Positions 1-7,791 are shown, counted from the stretch's first letter. The stretch is DNA of 34,548 bases from Lysobacteraceae bacterium (GCA_018970895.1 JAGWVM010000022.1:1-34548), one strand, 5' to 3'. Program-made: numbers and translations. Notes: generated from the sequence alone by a model not told the origin.

Positions 1-614
1 GTCTTGCGCAGGCGCCGGATGTGCACGTCGACCGTGCGCTCCTCCACGTACACGCTGCCGCCCCACACATGGTCGAGCAGCTGGGCGCGCGAGTACACCC
101 GTTCGGGATGGGTCATGAAGAAGTAAAGCAGGCGGTATTCGGTCGGCCCGATCGCTACCGGCTCGTCGCCGGCGAACACGCGGTGGGCCGGCCCGTCGAT
201 GCGCAGCGCGCCCAGTTCCACGATGCCCGAGCCGTCGTCGCCGTGGCTGCGGCGCAGCACCGCCTTGATCCGGGCGATCAGCTCGCGGGTGGAGAACGGC
301 TTGATGACGTAGTCGTCGACCCCCGCCTCCAGACCGTTGACGCGGTCCATTTCCTCGCCGCGGGCGGTGAGCATGATGATCGGGATTTCCCGGCTCAGCT
401 CCTCCTTGCGCAGGCGCCGGGCCAGCTCCAGTCCGCTGGTTCCCGGCAGCATCCAGTCCAGCAGGATGAGGTCGGGCACTTGCTCGGCAATCGCCAGCTG
501 CGCCGCCCGCGCATCGGCGGCCTGGGTGGCCTCCATGCCGGCCTTGCGAAGGGCGAACGCGACCATGTCGCGGATCGAGGCTTCGTCTTCAACGATCAGG
601 ATGCGCTTGTGCAC
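1..614 (-). CDS. phoB: Phosphate regulon response regulator PhoB, 3' end cut by window edge
   Basis: This is an OmpR/PhoB-family two-component response regulator. When phosphorylated by its sensor kinase (PhoR), PhoB binds DNA and activates phosphate-starvation genes. The start is the GTG at 614, giving MHKRILIVEDE. The receiver domain spans residues 1-120, with acidic residues E9-D10, phospho-acceptor D53 (LLDWMLPG), T83 and K105 (DDYVIKPFS). A winged-helix output domain begins near residue 130 and shows the typical PTEYRLLYFFMTHPERVYSRAQ stretch in part, then VEERTVDVHIRRLRK. About 204 residues are visible against a usual 229, so roughly 25 C-terminal residues lie off the left edge. A neighbouring phoR, expected downstream, is also outside the window. 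The PhoB assignment over other OmpR-type regulators rests on overall similarity and is strong but not absolute. Confidence 0.9.
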   Translation of the reverse strand, partial: MHKRILIVEDEASIRDMVAFALRKAGMEATQAADARAAQLAIAEQVPDLILLDWMLPGTSGLELARRLRKEELSREIPIIMLTARGEEMDRVNGLEAGVDDYVIKPFSTRELIARIKAVLRRSHGDDGSGIVELGALRIDGPAHRVFAGDEPVAIGPTEYRLLYFFMTHPERVYSRAQLLDHVWGGSVYVEERTVDVHIRRLRK

Positions 615-706
615 GCTTGCTTTGGCCCATGTCTGTGACGGTGGGATTGCAGCGTCATTATGTTACGTCGCGATGACAACGGGTGCGCGACGGCATGTCA
701 GGCCGG

Positions 707-2329
707 TTACTGTTGCCCGGCATCCGGGTTGTCCGGCGTCTGCACCTTGCGCTTGCGAAGCTCGAGCACCAGCGGCGTCAGCTCGGCGATCCGGGCCTGG
801 ATCCGCGCTCGTGCGTAATAGTCCAGGTCGTCGCGCTTGAGCAGTCGCTTCAGCTGTTCCAGCGCATCGAACGGTCGGCCGGACAGGTAGCTGGCATCGG
901 CATAGGCTTCGCCGGCACGCGCCGGATAACCGGCCAGATCGTTGGCCCGCGCATAGGTCGTGAAGATGTCGGGATCCTCGCTGGTATCGATCGCCGGCCG
1001 CAGCAGGCTGGCCGCCTGCGCGGCCTGTTCGCGGGTCGGATGGTCGATGATCAGCGCCTTGGCATAGGCCAGCGTGATCGCCGCGTTGCGGGGCGATTCG
1101 TCGTTGAGCGAGGCATAGGTGGCCAGTGCCTTGGCGCGTTGGCCATCCTGCAGTTCGGCATCGGCCATGGCCAGGCGAAGGATCTGGTTGTCCGGATGCG
1201 CGGCCAGCAGCGGCTGGAGGACCTGCACGGCCTTGGCCCCACTGCCACTGCGGGTCAGCGCCAGCGCGTAACCGTAACGATTGGCGAGCGTGTCGAAGTC
1301 GTGGTGCTGCAGGTTGGCCGAGTAGTAGCCGGTCAGGCGCAGCGGGTCGCCGGCCAACACGCGCACGCGTTCGCGCATCAGCGCGTAGGTGTCGACATCG
1401 CCCGGGCCGGGCCTCGGCGGCAGCAGGTCGACCGGGTTGCGCACGTAGGCGATCGGCGCGGTGGTTTTCGCCCACTGCTTCAGATCGATGGTGTTTCCGG
1501 TGGGGCGCTCCTTCTGCATGGCAATCAACGCGCCGGCCCGCTCCTTGGCGTCGCTGATGCGGTCGGTCGTCACCGGATGATCCTGCAGCAGCGCCGGGAC
1601 ACCGATCCCGCCCGACCCGGTGCGCAGGGTGTCCTCCATCCGCTCGAAGAACGCAGCCATCGCGTTGGGGTCGAATCCGGCGCGTGCCAGGGTCTGGATG
1701 CCGACGCGGTCCGCCTCGATTTCGTCCTTGCGGGTGAAGTTGATCTGCTTCTGCATGAGCGCTCCCTGGCCGCCCATCAGGATCGCCCCGGCAGCGTCGC
1801 CGGCATGTGCGCCGGAGCCGGCGGCGATCGCGCCGAGCAGTACCAGCGCCATCAGTGGCGCATCTTTCTTGGACGCCTCGAACGCGCGTTGCAGGTGGTT
1901 CTGGGTGATGTGGCCGATCTCGTGGGCGATGACGCCGGCCAGCTCGCTCTCGCTGCGGGTGATCTGGATCAGGCCGGAGTTGACCGCCACGTAGCCGCCG
2001 GGGGCCGCGAACGCATTGATTTCCGGATCCCGGACGATGAGGAAGCGGAAGTGGTCCTTGGGCTTGTCGCTGGCGGCCACCAGCCGAAAGCCCAGGTTGT
2101 TGATGTAGTCGTCCAGCAGGGGGTCGTCGACCACCATGTCCAGCGCGCGCATCTGGCGCAGCATGGCCGCGCCGTAGTCGTTGGCCTGCTGGTCGGAGAT
2201 CAGGGCGTTGGCCGAACTGCCCAGGTCAGGCAGGCGGACGTTGTCCTGCGCGCCGGCGGCGAAACTGAGTCCGGCGGCGGCGAGCGCGACGAGCAGACGG
2301 GGGAGGGGGCGTCGTGGTGCCATGGCCAT
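707..2329 (-). CDS. bepA: Periplasmic M48 zinc metalloprotease with TPR repeats (BepA/YfgC)
   Basis: BepA-type proteases act in the periplasm as chaperone and protease for outer-membrane protein assembly (LptD, the BAM complex). Residues 1-27 form a signal peptide ending in AGA. The M48 domain carries HEIGH (H136, E137, H140) and the third zinc ligand in EIEADRVG (E205). H251 in LQDHPVTTDR lies where the E. coli enzyme has its regulatory 'switch' histidine. The C-terminal half (about 340-520) is alpha-helical and TPR-like. At 540 residues it is somewhat longer than E. coli BepA (487). The start at 2329 is the first of two ATGs (the second at 2323) and has no clear Shine-Dalgarno; a TATTGT hexamer lies at 2344-2339, so the mRNA may have almost no leader. 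It is divergent from grxC. Confidence 0.93.
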   Translation of the reverse strand: MAMAPRRPLPRLLVALAAAGLSFAAGAQDNVRLPDLGSSANALISDQQANDYGAAMLRQMRALDMVVDDPLLDDYINNLGFRLVAASDKPKDHFRFLIVRDPEINAFAAPGGYVAVNSGLIQITRSESELAGVIAHEIGHITQNHLQRAFEASKKDAPLMALVLLGAIAAGSGAHAGDAAGAILMGGQGALMQKQINFTRKDEIEADRVGIQTLARAGFDPNAMAAFFERMEDTLRTGSGGIGVPALLQDHPVTTDRISDAKERAGALIAMQKERPTGNTIDLKQWAKTTAPIAYVRNPVDLLPPRPGPGDVDTYALMRERVRVLAGDPLRLTGYYSANLQHHDFDTLANRYGYALALTRSGSGAKAVQVLQPLLAAHPDNQILRLAMADAELQDGQRAKALATYASLNDESPRNAAITLAYAKALIIDHPTREQAAQAASLLRPAIDTSEDPDIFTTYARANDLAGYPARAGEAYADASYLSGRPFDALEQLKRLLKRDDLDYYARARIQARIAELTPLVLELRKRKVQTPDNPDAGQQ

Positions 2330-2468
2330 AGGTCGGCGACAATAGCACCCAGACCACGGCGGTCGCGTCCCGGTTCCAGACGGTCGGCGTCCTGTCGTTC
2401 AGCCGTCTTGCGCACGGGCGGCGGCACCCCCATTTCACCCGCTCACCTGCTTTTCCCGGAGTCCTTCC

Positions 2469-2732
2469 ATGCCCAAGATCGAGGTCTATTCCACCGCCGT
2501 CTGCCCCTACTGCGTGGCGGCCAAGAACCTGCTCAAGTCCAAGGGGCTGGACTGGAGCGAGGTGCGGATCGACATGGATCCCGCGCAGCGCGACGCCATG
2601 CTGGCGCGCAGCGGCGGCCGGCGTACCGTGCCGCAGATCTTCATCAACGACCACCACGTGGGCGGCTTCGACGACCTGGTCGCTGCCGACCGCAGCGGCA
2701 AGCTGGCCGAGCTGCTGGAGATCCGGGCATGA
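2469..2732 (+). CDS. grxC: Glutaredoxin 3
   Basis: This is an 87-residue monothiol/dithiol oxidoreductase of the thioredoxin fold that reduces disulfides and glutathione mixed disulfides using glutathione in the cytoplasm. The redox motif is CPYC at residues 12-15. The cis-proline loop TVPQIF (P55) and the glutathione-binding GGFDD (65-69) are present. The length fits GrxC (about 83-87 residues). A Shine-Dalgarno CGGAG lies eight bases before the ATG. The stop codon overlaps the start of the next gene (ATGA), so the two are translationally coupled. Confidence 0.95.
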   Translation: MPKIEVYSTAVCPYCVAAKNLLKSKGLDWSEVRIDMDPAQRDAMLARSGGRRTVPQIFINDHHVGGFDDLVAADRSGKLAELLEIRA

Positions 2733-3115
2733 GCACCGGCAAGGACCGCATCGCCGAATTCACCGCGTTCCGCCAGCGCATGAACGAGCGCATCCTCGCC
2801 GAGGACAACCAGGTCGTGCGGCGATTCTTCGCGCTGGACACGCAGACCTACAAGGGTGGCGCGCTCGACGTGAAGACCAAGGAGCTGCTCGGCCTGGTCG
2901 CCTCGATGGTGCTGCGCTGCGACGACTGCATCAGTTACCACGTCGCCCAGTGCAAGGAGGCCGGGGTGACGCGCGAGGAGTTCTTCGAGACCTTCAGCGT
3001 GGGCCTGATCGTCGGCGGATCGATCGTGATCCCGCACCTGCGCCGGGCGGTGGATTTCCTCGACCAGCTCGAGGGCGGTGCCGCCGCGGCGTCGGAGTGT
3101 ACCGATCACGCCTGA
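2729..3115 (+). CDS. Carboxymuconolactone decarboxylase (CMD) / AhpD-like family protein
   Basis: This 128-residue protein belongs to the CMD/AhpD superfamily. The redox signature is RCDDCISYHV, with C64, C67 and H71, the CxxCxxxH arrangement used by AhpD-type thiol peroxidase adaptors. The preceding helix carries DVKTKELLGLV with E52, as in AhpD-like proteins. The start ATG at 2729 overlaps the grxC stop by four bases, so the two genes form one unit. That link supports a redox role rather than aromatic-ring catabolism, for which no other genes are present. The substrate cannot be read from the sequence. The last 10 residues (AAAASECTDHA) are low-complexity and probably disordered. Confidence 0.88.
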   Translation: MSTGKDRIAEFTAFRQRMNERILAEDNQVVRRFFALDTQTYKGGALDVKTKELLGLVASMVLRCDDCISYHVAQCKEAGVTREEFFETFSVGLIVGGSIVIPHLRRAVDFLDQLEGGAAAASECTDHA

Positions 3116-3220
3116 GCGCGTGCAGCTTTTTGGGATGCTGCGTACAAGCATTTGCATCGCCCGCGGTCGCCGATCCGGTGGCCGCGGCCCCGGGCATAAG
3201 CGATAATTCGGCGGTTATGA

Positions 3221-3245
3221 GAGCCCGATCCCCCTTTGCGGGCTC
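3221..3245. promoter_or_regulatory. 5'-UTR stem-loop upstream of the isocitrate dehydrogenase gene
   Basis: GAGCCCG (3221-3227) and CGGGCTC (3239-3245) form a perfect 7-bp stem with an 11-base loop. It lies 33 bases before the ATG at 3279. A -10-like GATAAT sits upstream at 3202-3207, without a recognisable -35, and AAGGAG precedes the ATG. The hairpin would therefore be in the untranslated leader if transcription starts near 3214. A role in attenuation or mRNA stability is only inference. Confidence 0.4.
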
Positions 3246-3278
3246 TTCCCCGGAATACGCATCCCAAGGAGCATCCCC

Positions 3279-4292
3279 ATGAGCAAGACGATTGCCGTGA
3301 TCCCCGGCGACGGCATCGGCCCGGAAATCATGACCGCCACGTTGCGCGTGCTCGACGCGCTGGACTGCGGCTTGGCGTATGACTTCGCCGACGCCGGCAT
3401 GGTCGCACTGGACAGGCACGGCGACCTGCTGCCGAAGGAGACGCTGGACAAGATCGCCAGGCACAAGGTGGCGCTCAAGGGTCCGCTGACCACGCCGATC
3501 GGCGGCGGCTTCACCTCCATCAACGTCACCCTGCGCCGGCACTTCGACCTGTACGCCAACGTGCGTCCGGCGATCAGCTTCCCGGGCACCAAGTCGCGCT
3601 TCGAGAACATCGACATCATCACCGTGCGCGAGAATACCGAGGGCGCCTACCTGGCCGAGGGCCAGACGCTGTCCGAGGACGGCGAGGTGGCGCAGTCGAT
3701 CATCCGCAACACCCGCAAGGGCAGCACCCGCATCGTGCGCTACGCCTTCGAGATGGCCGTGAAGAAGGGCCGCAAGAAGGTCACCGCCGTGCACAAGGCC
3801 AACATCATGAAGACCAGCTCCGGGCTGTTCCTCAACGTGGCCCGCGAGATCGCCAAGGAATACCCGCAGATCGAGTTCAACGAGATGATCGTGGACAACA
3901 CCTGCATGCAGCTGGTGATGCGCCCCGAGCAGTTCGACGTGATCGTCACCACCAACCTGTTCGGCGACATCCTGTCCGACCTGTGCGCCGGCCTGGTCGG
4001 CGGCCTGGGCCTGGCCCCGGGCGACAACATCGGCGAGCACGCGGCGATCTTCGAGGCGGTGCACGGCTCGGCGCCGGACATCGCCGGCAAGGGTGTCGCC
4101 AACCCGTGCGCGCTGCTGCTGGCCGCGGCCGACATGCTCGACCACCTGGGCATGGTGGAGAAGGGCACCCAGCTGCGCCAGGCGATCCGCGACACCATGA
4201 CCCACGACCGCGACAGCGTGACGCCGGACCTCGGTGGCAAGGGATCGACCGAAAGCTTCGGCGCGGCGATCGCCAGCCGCGTCGCGGCCTGA
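3279..4292 (+). CDS. NAD-dependent isocitrate dehydrogenase (decarboxylating beta-hydroxyacid dehydrogenase family)
   Basis: This 337-residue protein belongs to the isocitrate / isopropylmalate / homoisocitrate dehydrogenase family. It most likely oxidatively decarboxylates isocitrate to 2-oxoglutarate in the TCA cycle. Substrate-binding residues are visible in TSINVTLRR (S80, N82, R86), R96, RENTEG (R117-G122), Y124, K173, and the metal ligands D230 and D234 (NLFGDILSDLCAG). The coenzyme loop reads HGSAPDIAG. D267-I268 there is typical of NAD-specific enzymes, whereas NADP enzymes have Lys-Tyr. Isopropylmalate dehydrogenases differ in the substrate loop, and there are no leucine genes nearby, so LeuB is unlikely. 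Homoisocitrate or other dicarboxylates cannot be excluded by eye. The gene is monocistronic, with its own leader and a strong hairpin after the stop. Confidence 0.88.
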   Translation: MSKTIAVIPGDGIGPEIMTATLRVLDALDCGLAYDFADAGMVALDRHGDLLPKETLDKIARHKVALKGPLTTPIGGGFTSINVTLRRHFDLYANVRPAISFPGTKSRFENIDIITVRENTEGAYLAEGQTLSEDGEVAQSIIRNTRKGSTRIVRYAFEMAVKKGRKKVTAVHKANIMKTSSGLFLNVAREIAKEYPQIEFNEMIVDNTCMQLVMRPEQFDVIVTTNLFGDILSDLCAGLVGGLGLAPGDNIGEHAAIFEAVHGSAPDIAGKGVANPCALLLAAADMLDHLGMVEKGTQLRQAIRDTMTHDRDSVTPDLGGKGSTESFGAAIASRVAA

Positions 4293-4322
4293 TCGGCCAC
4301 ACGGCATAGGCTTCGCAGTTGC

Positions 4323-4347
4323 AGGGCCGCGGTGTTCCCGCGGCCCT
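4323..4347. terminator. GC-rich hairpin between convergent genes
   Basis: AGGGCCGCGG (4323-4332) pairs perfectly with CCGCGGCCCT (4338-4347) around a 5-base loop. It lies 31 bases after the isocitrate dehydrogenase stop and before the 3' end of the convergent DUF2268 gene. There is no good U-tract on either side. It probably acts as a transcription end or 3'-stability structure for one or both genes. Confidence 0.6.
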
Positions 4348-4404
4348 CTTCGCGGCGCTGCATGGCCGGTCGCCATGCTGGCGCGGGGCCCGCTGGCAGC
4401 CGGG

Positions 4405-5103
4405 TCAGCCGCCTGGTCGCAGAGGGTGGCGGAAGATCGGGCGCCACCTTTGCACCGGTGGCAGTGACATACCCGCCATGGCGAGGATGTCCTCGCCGGA
4501 TGTTCCGGCGAGGTCGGCCGCCGAACGGCCGGAGGCGGCCATGGCGAGATCGGCGATGAAAACGCCGGCCCGGTAGCCGATCCAGCGGCGGCCATCCGGG
4601 TGCATGTACATCCATTTTGCGTACGGCACGTAGACGGGCAGCGGCAGCAATTCATCGACCCAGGCCCGGACATCCTCCGGATAGTGCGTCCACGGTGCGG
4701 CATGACCGGCAGCGTCACGCTCGAATGCGCTGGCAAGTCCCTCGTGGATCACGCCGTCGATGAAGCGTTTGCGGCGCTGTCCGCCGCGAACGACCCAGCC
4801 ACGGACCATGTGATGGCATTCGTGGAAGAGGATCGGACGAAGCGCCTGCCGGATGATCGTCGAGCTGCCCGATGGATGTTGGGGCGATATCACGAAGGCG
4901 AGGCTGCTGCGGGTCGTCGCTCTGGCACCGTAGCCAAGTTGGGGAATGACGCGCCCGCGCGTCCCCACGTGCACCTGGACCTCGCCTGGGAGCGCTGGAA
5001 GCAGCTGGCGCAATTCGTCGGACACCGTCGAGCAGATGCGCTCGACGAGGTCGCGCTCGCTGCCGGACAGCGCGCAGTGACGATCGTAGACGAGCTTCAG
5101 CAT
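4405..5103 (-). CDS. DUF2268-type putative zinc-dependent protease
   Basis: The 232-residue protein carries a zincin signature HECHH (H94, E95, H98 in this numbering). A likely third ligand is E121 in IHEGLASAFE. The C-terminal part (RRWIGYRAGVF, then GTSGEDILAMAG) resembles the end of DUF2268 'predicted Zn-dependent protease' proteins. No signal peptide or membrane segment is seen, so it should be cytosolic. The ATG at 5103 is chosen because GGAGGG lies just upstream; an in-frame ATG at 5166 lacks a ribosome site. It lies 94 bases downstream of the lpxO-like gene. Its substrate is unknown. The family call rests on pattern memory and the overall fold, not on an alignment. Confidence 0.75.
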   Translation of the reverse strand: MLKLVYDRHCALSGSERDLVERICSTVSDELRQLLPALPGEVQVHVGTRGRVIPQLGYGARATTRSSLAFVISPQHPSGSSTIIRQALRPILFHECHHMVRGWVVRGGQRRKRFIDGVIHEGLASAFERDAAGHAAPWTHYPEDVRAWVDELLPLPVYVPYAKWMYMHPDGRRWIGYRAGVFIADLAMAASGRSAADLAGTSGEDILAMAGMSLPPVQRWRPIFRHPLRPGG

Positions 5104-5197
5104 GCGGCTCCCTCCGTGGAGCGAATGGCTGCGGTTGAGTGGAATGGCCGCTGGAGACCGTTCCACCGGAGCGGTCGTCGGCCGTGGTGCCGCCGGG

Positions 5198-6145
5198 TCA
5201 GCGCACGAAGGGCCAGGGCGCCAGGAAGACCAGCCAGATGAACACCAGCATGGCGGCGTATTTCACCGCACGGAACAGCTTGGGGTGTTTTCTCTTGAAG
5301 GCCCGGCTGCGCTCGCGCCCGCGCTGGTTGAGCGCGAATACACGATTCACGAAGCCGGTCTTCTCTTCCGGCGACTCGGTATTCGGCGAGGCGGTGATCT
5401 TGCCCATGAAGGCGCCGACGCGGTGGTTGATAGCGCTCATCCAGCGCGTGCGCAGCGGGCGCTCCACGTCGGCGAACAGGATCACGCGGGTCTGGTCGGT
5501 CTTGTTCTCCGCCCAGTGCACGTAGGTCTCGTCGAACACCACGTCCTTGCCGTCGCCCCAGGCGTGCATCTCGCCGTCGACGAAGATCCGGCAGTCGTCC
5601 GAGTTGGGGGTAATCAGGCCAAGGTGGTAGCGCAGCGAGCCGGCGAACGGATCACGGTGCGGGTTGAGCTTCGAACCCGGCGGCAGCAGGGCGAACATCG
5701 CCGCCTTGACGCTGGGGATGCTGTTGAGCAGCTTCACCGTCTGCGGGCACAGTGCTCCGGCCGAGGCCAGCGGTTCGCCGTACCACTTGAGGTAGAAGCG
5801 CTTCCAGCCCTGCTTGAAGAAGCTGTTGAAGCTGGCGTCGTTGTGCTTTTCCGCCGCCCGGATATGGCCCTCATCGAACAGCTGCAGCGCCTCCTTGCGG
5901 ATGACCTGCCAGTTGGCCTGCAGCAGGTCCAGCTGGGGAAAACCGCGGCGGTCGAGGATCGGCGTCGCCGGCACGGCCGAGAAGGCGTACATCAGCAGGT
6001 TGTAGGGCGCGAAGACCGCGGAGTGGTCGACCAATTGGCGGTCGAAGCGCAGCCGCGCGCGGCCACGCAGATGCACCAGCAACACGCACAGCGTGAACGC
6101 CAGCAGCAGATAGAGGACGACAAGGCGGGGGCTCAGCAGATGCAT
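5198..6145 (-). CDS. lpxO: LpxO-like aspartyl/asparaginyl beta-hydroxylase (lipid A dioxygenase)
   Basis: This is an Fe(II)/2-oxoglutarate-dependent dioxygenase of the aspartyl/asparaginyl beta-hydroxylase family. LpxO members add a 2-hydroxyl to a lipid A acyl chain at the inner membrane. The iron site reads HRD (H163, D165) and H210 in YVHWAENKTDQTRV, with R220 for 2-oxoglutarate. There is one hydrophobic segment at each end (about 5-26 and 294-312), as in LpxO, and the length of 315 residues is close to LpxO (about 300). The ATG at 6145 places the N-terminal membrane segment immediately after the start; an upstream ORF start at 6181 adds only a poorly conserved 12 residues. A peptide- or other-substrate hydroxylase of the same family remains possible. 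Confidence 0.82.
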   Translation of the reverse strand: MHLLSPRLVVLYLLLAFTLCVLLVHLRGRARLRFDRQLVDHSAVFAPYNLLMYAFSAVPATPILDRRGFPQLDLLQANWQVIRKEALQLFDEGHIRAAEKHNDASFNSFFKQGWKRFYLKWYGEPLASAGALCPQTVKLLNSIPSVKAAMFALLPPGSKLNPHRDPFAGSLRYHLGLITPNSDDCRIFVDGEMHAWGDGKDVVFDETYVHWAENKTDQTRVILFADVERPLRTRWMSAINHRVGAFMGKITASPNTESPEEKTGFVNRVFALNQRGRERSRAFKRKHPKLFRAVKYAAMLVFIWLVFLAPWPFVR

Positions 6146-6205
6146 GGGGCAGGGAACACCAGGGCAAGTGCGCCAAAGCATAACCCCCTGGAGGGTCGGG
6201 CCGCC

Positions 6206-6355
6206 TCAGGGGCGCTCGTCGAGAAGCTGGCGTTTACGCTTCAGGTAGCTTCCTGCGATCCACAGCAGCCGCGTGGCCGCCACGGCGAAGGTGATGACGA
6301 TCAGCAGGTACACGAGCACCGAGCCGCCGGTAAACCAAAAAGACAATGCCTGCAT
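6206..6355 (-). CDS. Small single-span membrane protein, 49 residues
   Basis: This short gene encodes a protein with a hydrophobic segment at about residues 9-36 (GGSVLVYLLIVITFAVAA is its core). A strongly basic tail follows (YLKRKRQLLDERP), predicting a single membrane span with the C-terminus in the cytoplasm. The ribosome site AAGGAG sits seven bases before the ATG and is one of the best in the window, which supports real translation. It lies 56 bases after phoH and 60 bases before the lpxO-like gene on the same strand. I do not recognise a family. Confidence 0.75.
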   Translation of the reverse strand: MQALSFWFTGGSVLVYLLIVITFAVAATRLLWIAGSYLKRKRQLLDERP

Positions 6356-6378
6356 TTGTCCGCTCCTTCCTGGAAAGT

Positions 6379-6400
6379 CCGGCGCCCGGCGGGGCGCCGG
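6379..6400. terminator. GC-rich hairpin between phoH and the 49-residue gene
   Basis: CCGGCGCCC (6379-6387) and GGGCGCCGG (6392-6400) form a perfect 9-bp stem with a 4-base loop. On the leftward transcript it follows the phoH stop by about a dozen bases. The U-tract is poor. It could end phoH transcription or be a processing site, leaving the small gene and lpxO with lower or separate expression. Confidence 0.45.
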
Positions 6401-6411
6401 AAAACGTTTTG

Positions 6412-7791
6412 TCAGAGCGCCTCGGAGGCGAAGTCGGCCAGCCGCGAGCGCTCGCCGCGACGCAGGGTGATGTGCGCCGAATGCGCCCAGTCCTTGAACC
6501 GGTCGACCGCATAGGTCAGGCCCGAAGTGGTCTCGGTCAGGTAGGGGGTGTCGATCTGCTCCACGTTGCCCAGGCAGACGATCTTGGTGCCGGGGCCGGC
6601 GCGGGTGATCAGGGTCTTCATCTGCTTCGGGGTGAGGTTCTGCGCCTCGTCGATGATCAGGTAGCGGGACAGGAAGGTGCGCCCGCGCATGAAGTTGAGC
6701 GAGCGGATCTTGATGCGCGAGGCGAGCAGGTCGTTGGTGGCCTGGCGGCCCCAGCTGCCGCCTTCCTCCGGGTGCGCCAGCACCTCGAGGTTGTCGGTCA
6801 GCGCGCCCATCCAGGGGGTCATCTTTTCCTCCTCCGTGCCCGGCAGGAAGCCGATGTCCTCGCCCACCGAGACGGTGGCGCGGGTCATGATGATCTCGCG
6901 GTAGCGCTGCTGGTCCATCACCTGGGCCAGCCCGGCGGCCAGCGCCAGCAGGGTCTTGCCGGTGCCGGCGGTACCCAGCAGGGTCACGAAATCGACGTCC
7001 GGGTCCATCAGCACGTTGAGCGCGAAGTTCTGCTCCCGGTTGCGCGCCGCGATGCCCCAGACGCTGTGGTTCGGGTGGCTGTGGTCGTCCAGCAGCACCA
7101 GCGTGGCCTGCTCCTCGTCCACGGCCATGACGCGCAGTTCGACGCTCTCGTCGCCGGGCAGGAACAGGCACTGGTTGACGTACCATTCCTCGCCTTCGGC
7201 CCGGTCCAGCCGGTAGAACGTGCGGCCGCGTTCGCTCCAGGATTCGACCTCGGGGTGGCGGTCCCAGAAATCCTCCGGCAGCTCGCCGGCGCCGGTGTAG
7301 AGCAGGGCGAAGTCGTCCAGCGCCTTGTCGTTCTCGTAGTCCTCTGCGTCGATGCCGAAGATGGTGGCCTTGATCCGCAGGTTGATGTCCTTGCTGACCA
7401 GCACCACCGGGCGCCCCGGTTGCTGGTCGAGCAGTTCCAGCACGGCGGCGAGGATCAGGTTGTCGGCCTTGCCGTGGTTGCTGGTGGCGCGCTGCTGGAA
7501 ATACAGCCGGCCGATCTCCGGGCCGCGCTTCAGATTCACCCCGGAAGGGTTCTCCAGCGACAGGCCGTCCTTGATGCCATGCCCGTTGCCGCGCTCGATC
7601 AGCTCGTTGAGGAAGCGGCTGACCTGGCGGCCGTTGCGGGAGACTTCCGACGCGCCCTTCTTCTTCTCGTCCAGCTCTTCCAGCACCGTCATGGGGATGA
7701 AGATGTCGTGCTCCTCGAAGCGGAACAGCGACGTCGGATCGTGCAGCAGCACGTTGGTATCGAGCACGTAGATGCGCTTGCTTCCGGTCAT
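6412..7791 (-). CDS. PhoH-family protein with N-terminal PIN domain (PhoH2-like)
   Basis: This 459-residue protein joins a PIN-type RNase domain (residues 1-150) to a PhoH P-loop ATPase (about 240-455). The PIN acidic residues D11 (VLDTNVLL), E38-E39, D110 and D135 are present. The ATPase has Walker A GTAGTGKT (273-280) and Walker B LIIDEAQN (DEAQ at 381-384). PhoH2-type proteins are known as RNA-unwinding and cleaving enzymes, in some bacteria part of a toxin-antitoxin pair. Here there is no antitoxin-like gene directly upstream; the preceding gene is bcp, 63 bases away. The order gcvR-bcp-phoH is shared with other gammaproteobacteria. A GAGG lies about ten bases before the ATG. Confidence 0.93.
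   Translation of the reverse strand: MTGSKRIYVLDTNVLLHDPTSLFRFEEHDIFIPMTVLEELDEKKKGASEVSRNGRQVSRFLNELIERGNGHGIKDGLSLENPSGVNLKRGPEIGRLYFQQRATSNHGKADNLILAAVLELLDQQPGRPVVLVSKDINLRIKATIFGIDAEDYENDKALDDFALLYTGAGELPEDFWDRHPEVESWSERGRTFYRLDRAEGEEWYVNQCLFLPGDESVELRVMAVDEEQATLVLLDDHSHPNHSVWGIAARNREQNFALNVLMDPDVDFVTLLGTAGTGKTLLALAAGLAQVMDQQRYREIIMTRATVSVGEDIGFLPGTEEEKMTPWMGALTDNLEVLAHPEEGGSWGRQATNDLLASRIKIRSLNFMRGRTFLSRYLIIDEAQNLTPKQMKTLITRAGPGTKIVCLGNVEQIDTPYLTETTSGLTYAVDRFKDWAHSAHITLRRGERSRLADFASEAL

Noticed and set aside
657..680. Possible Pho box upstream of phoB (TTGTCAT followed after 4 bases by a partial second half)
   Set aside because: Only the first half-site matches CTGTCAT well, the second matches about 3 of 7, and it overlaps the -10-like CATAAT (657-662) rather than lying upstream of it.
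3279..4292. leuB (3-isopropylmalate dehydrogenase)
   Set aside because: Same superfamily, but the substrate loop TSINVTLRR and REN-TEG context fit isocitrate-type enzymes better, and no leucine-pathway genes are near.
6412..7791. PhoH2 toxin-antitoxin module
   Set aside because: The PIN-PhoH protein is intact, but the upstream gene is bcp and no small antitoxin-like gene precedes it; the gcvR-bcp-phoH order is a known housekeeping arrangement.
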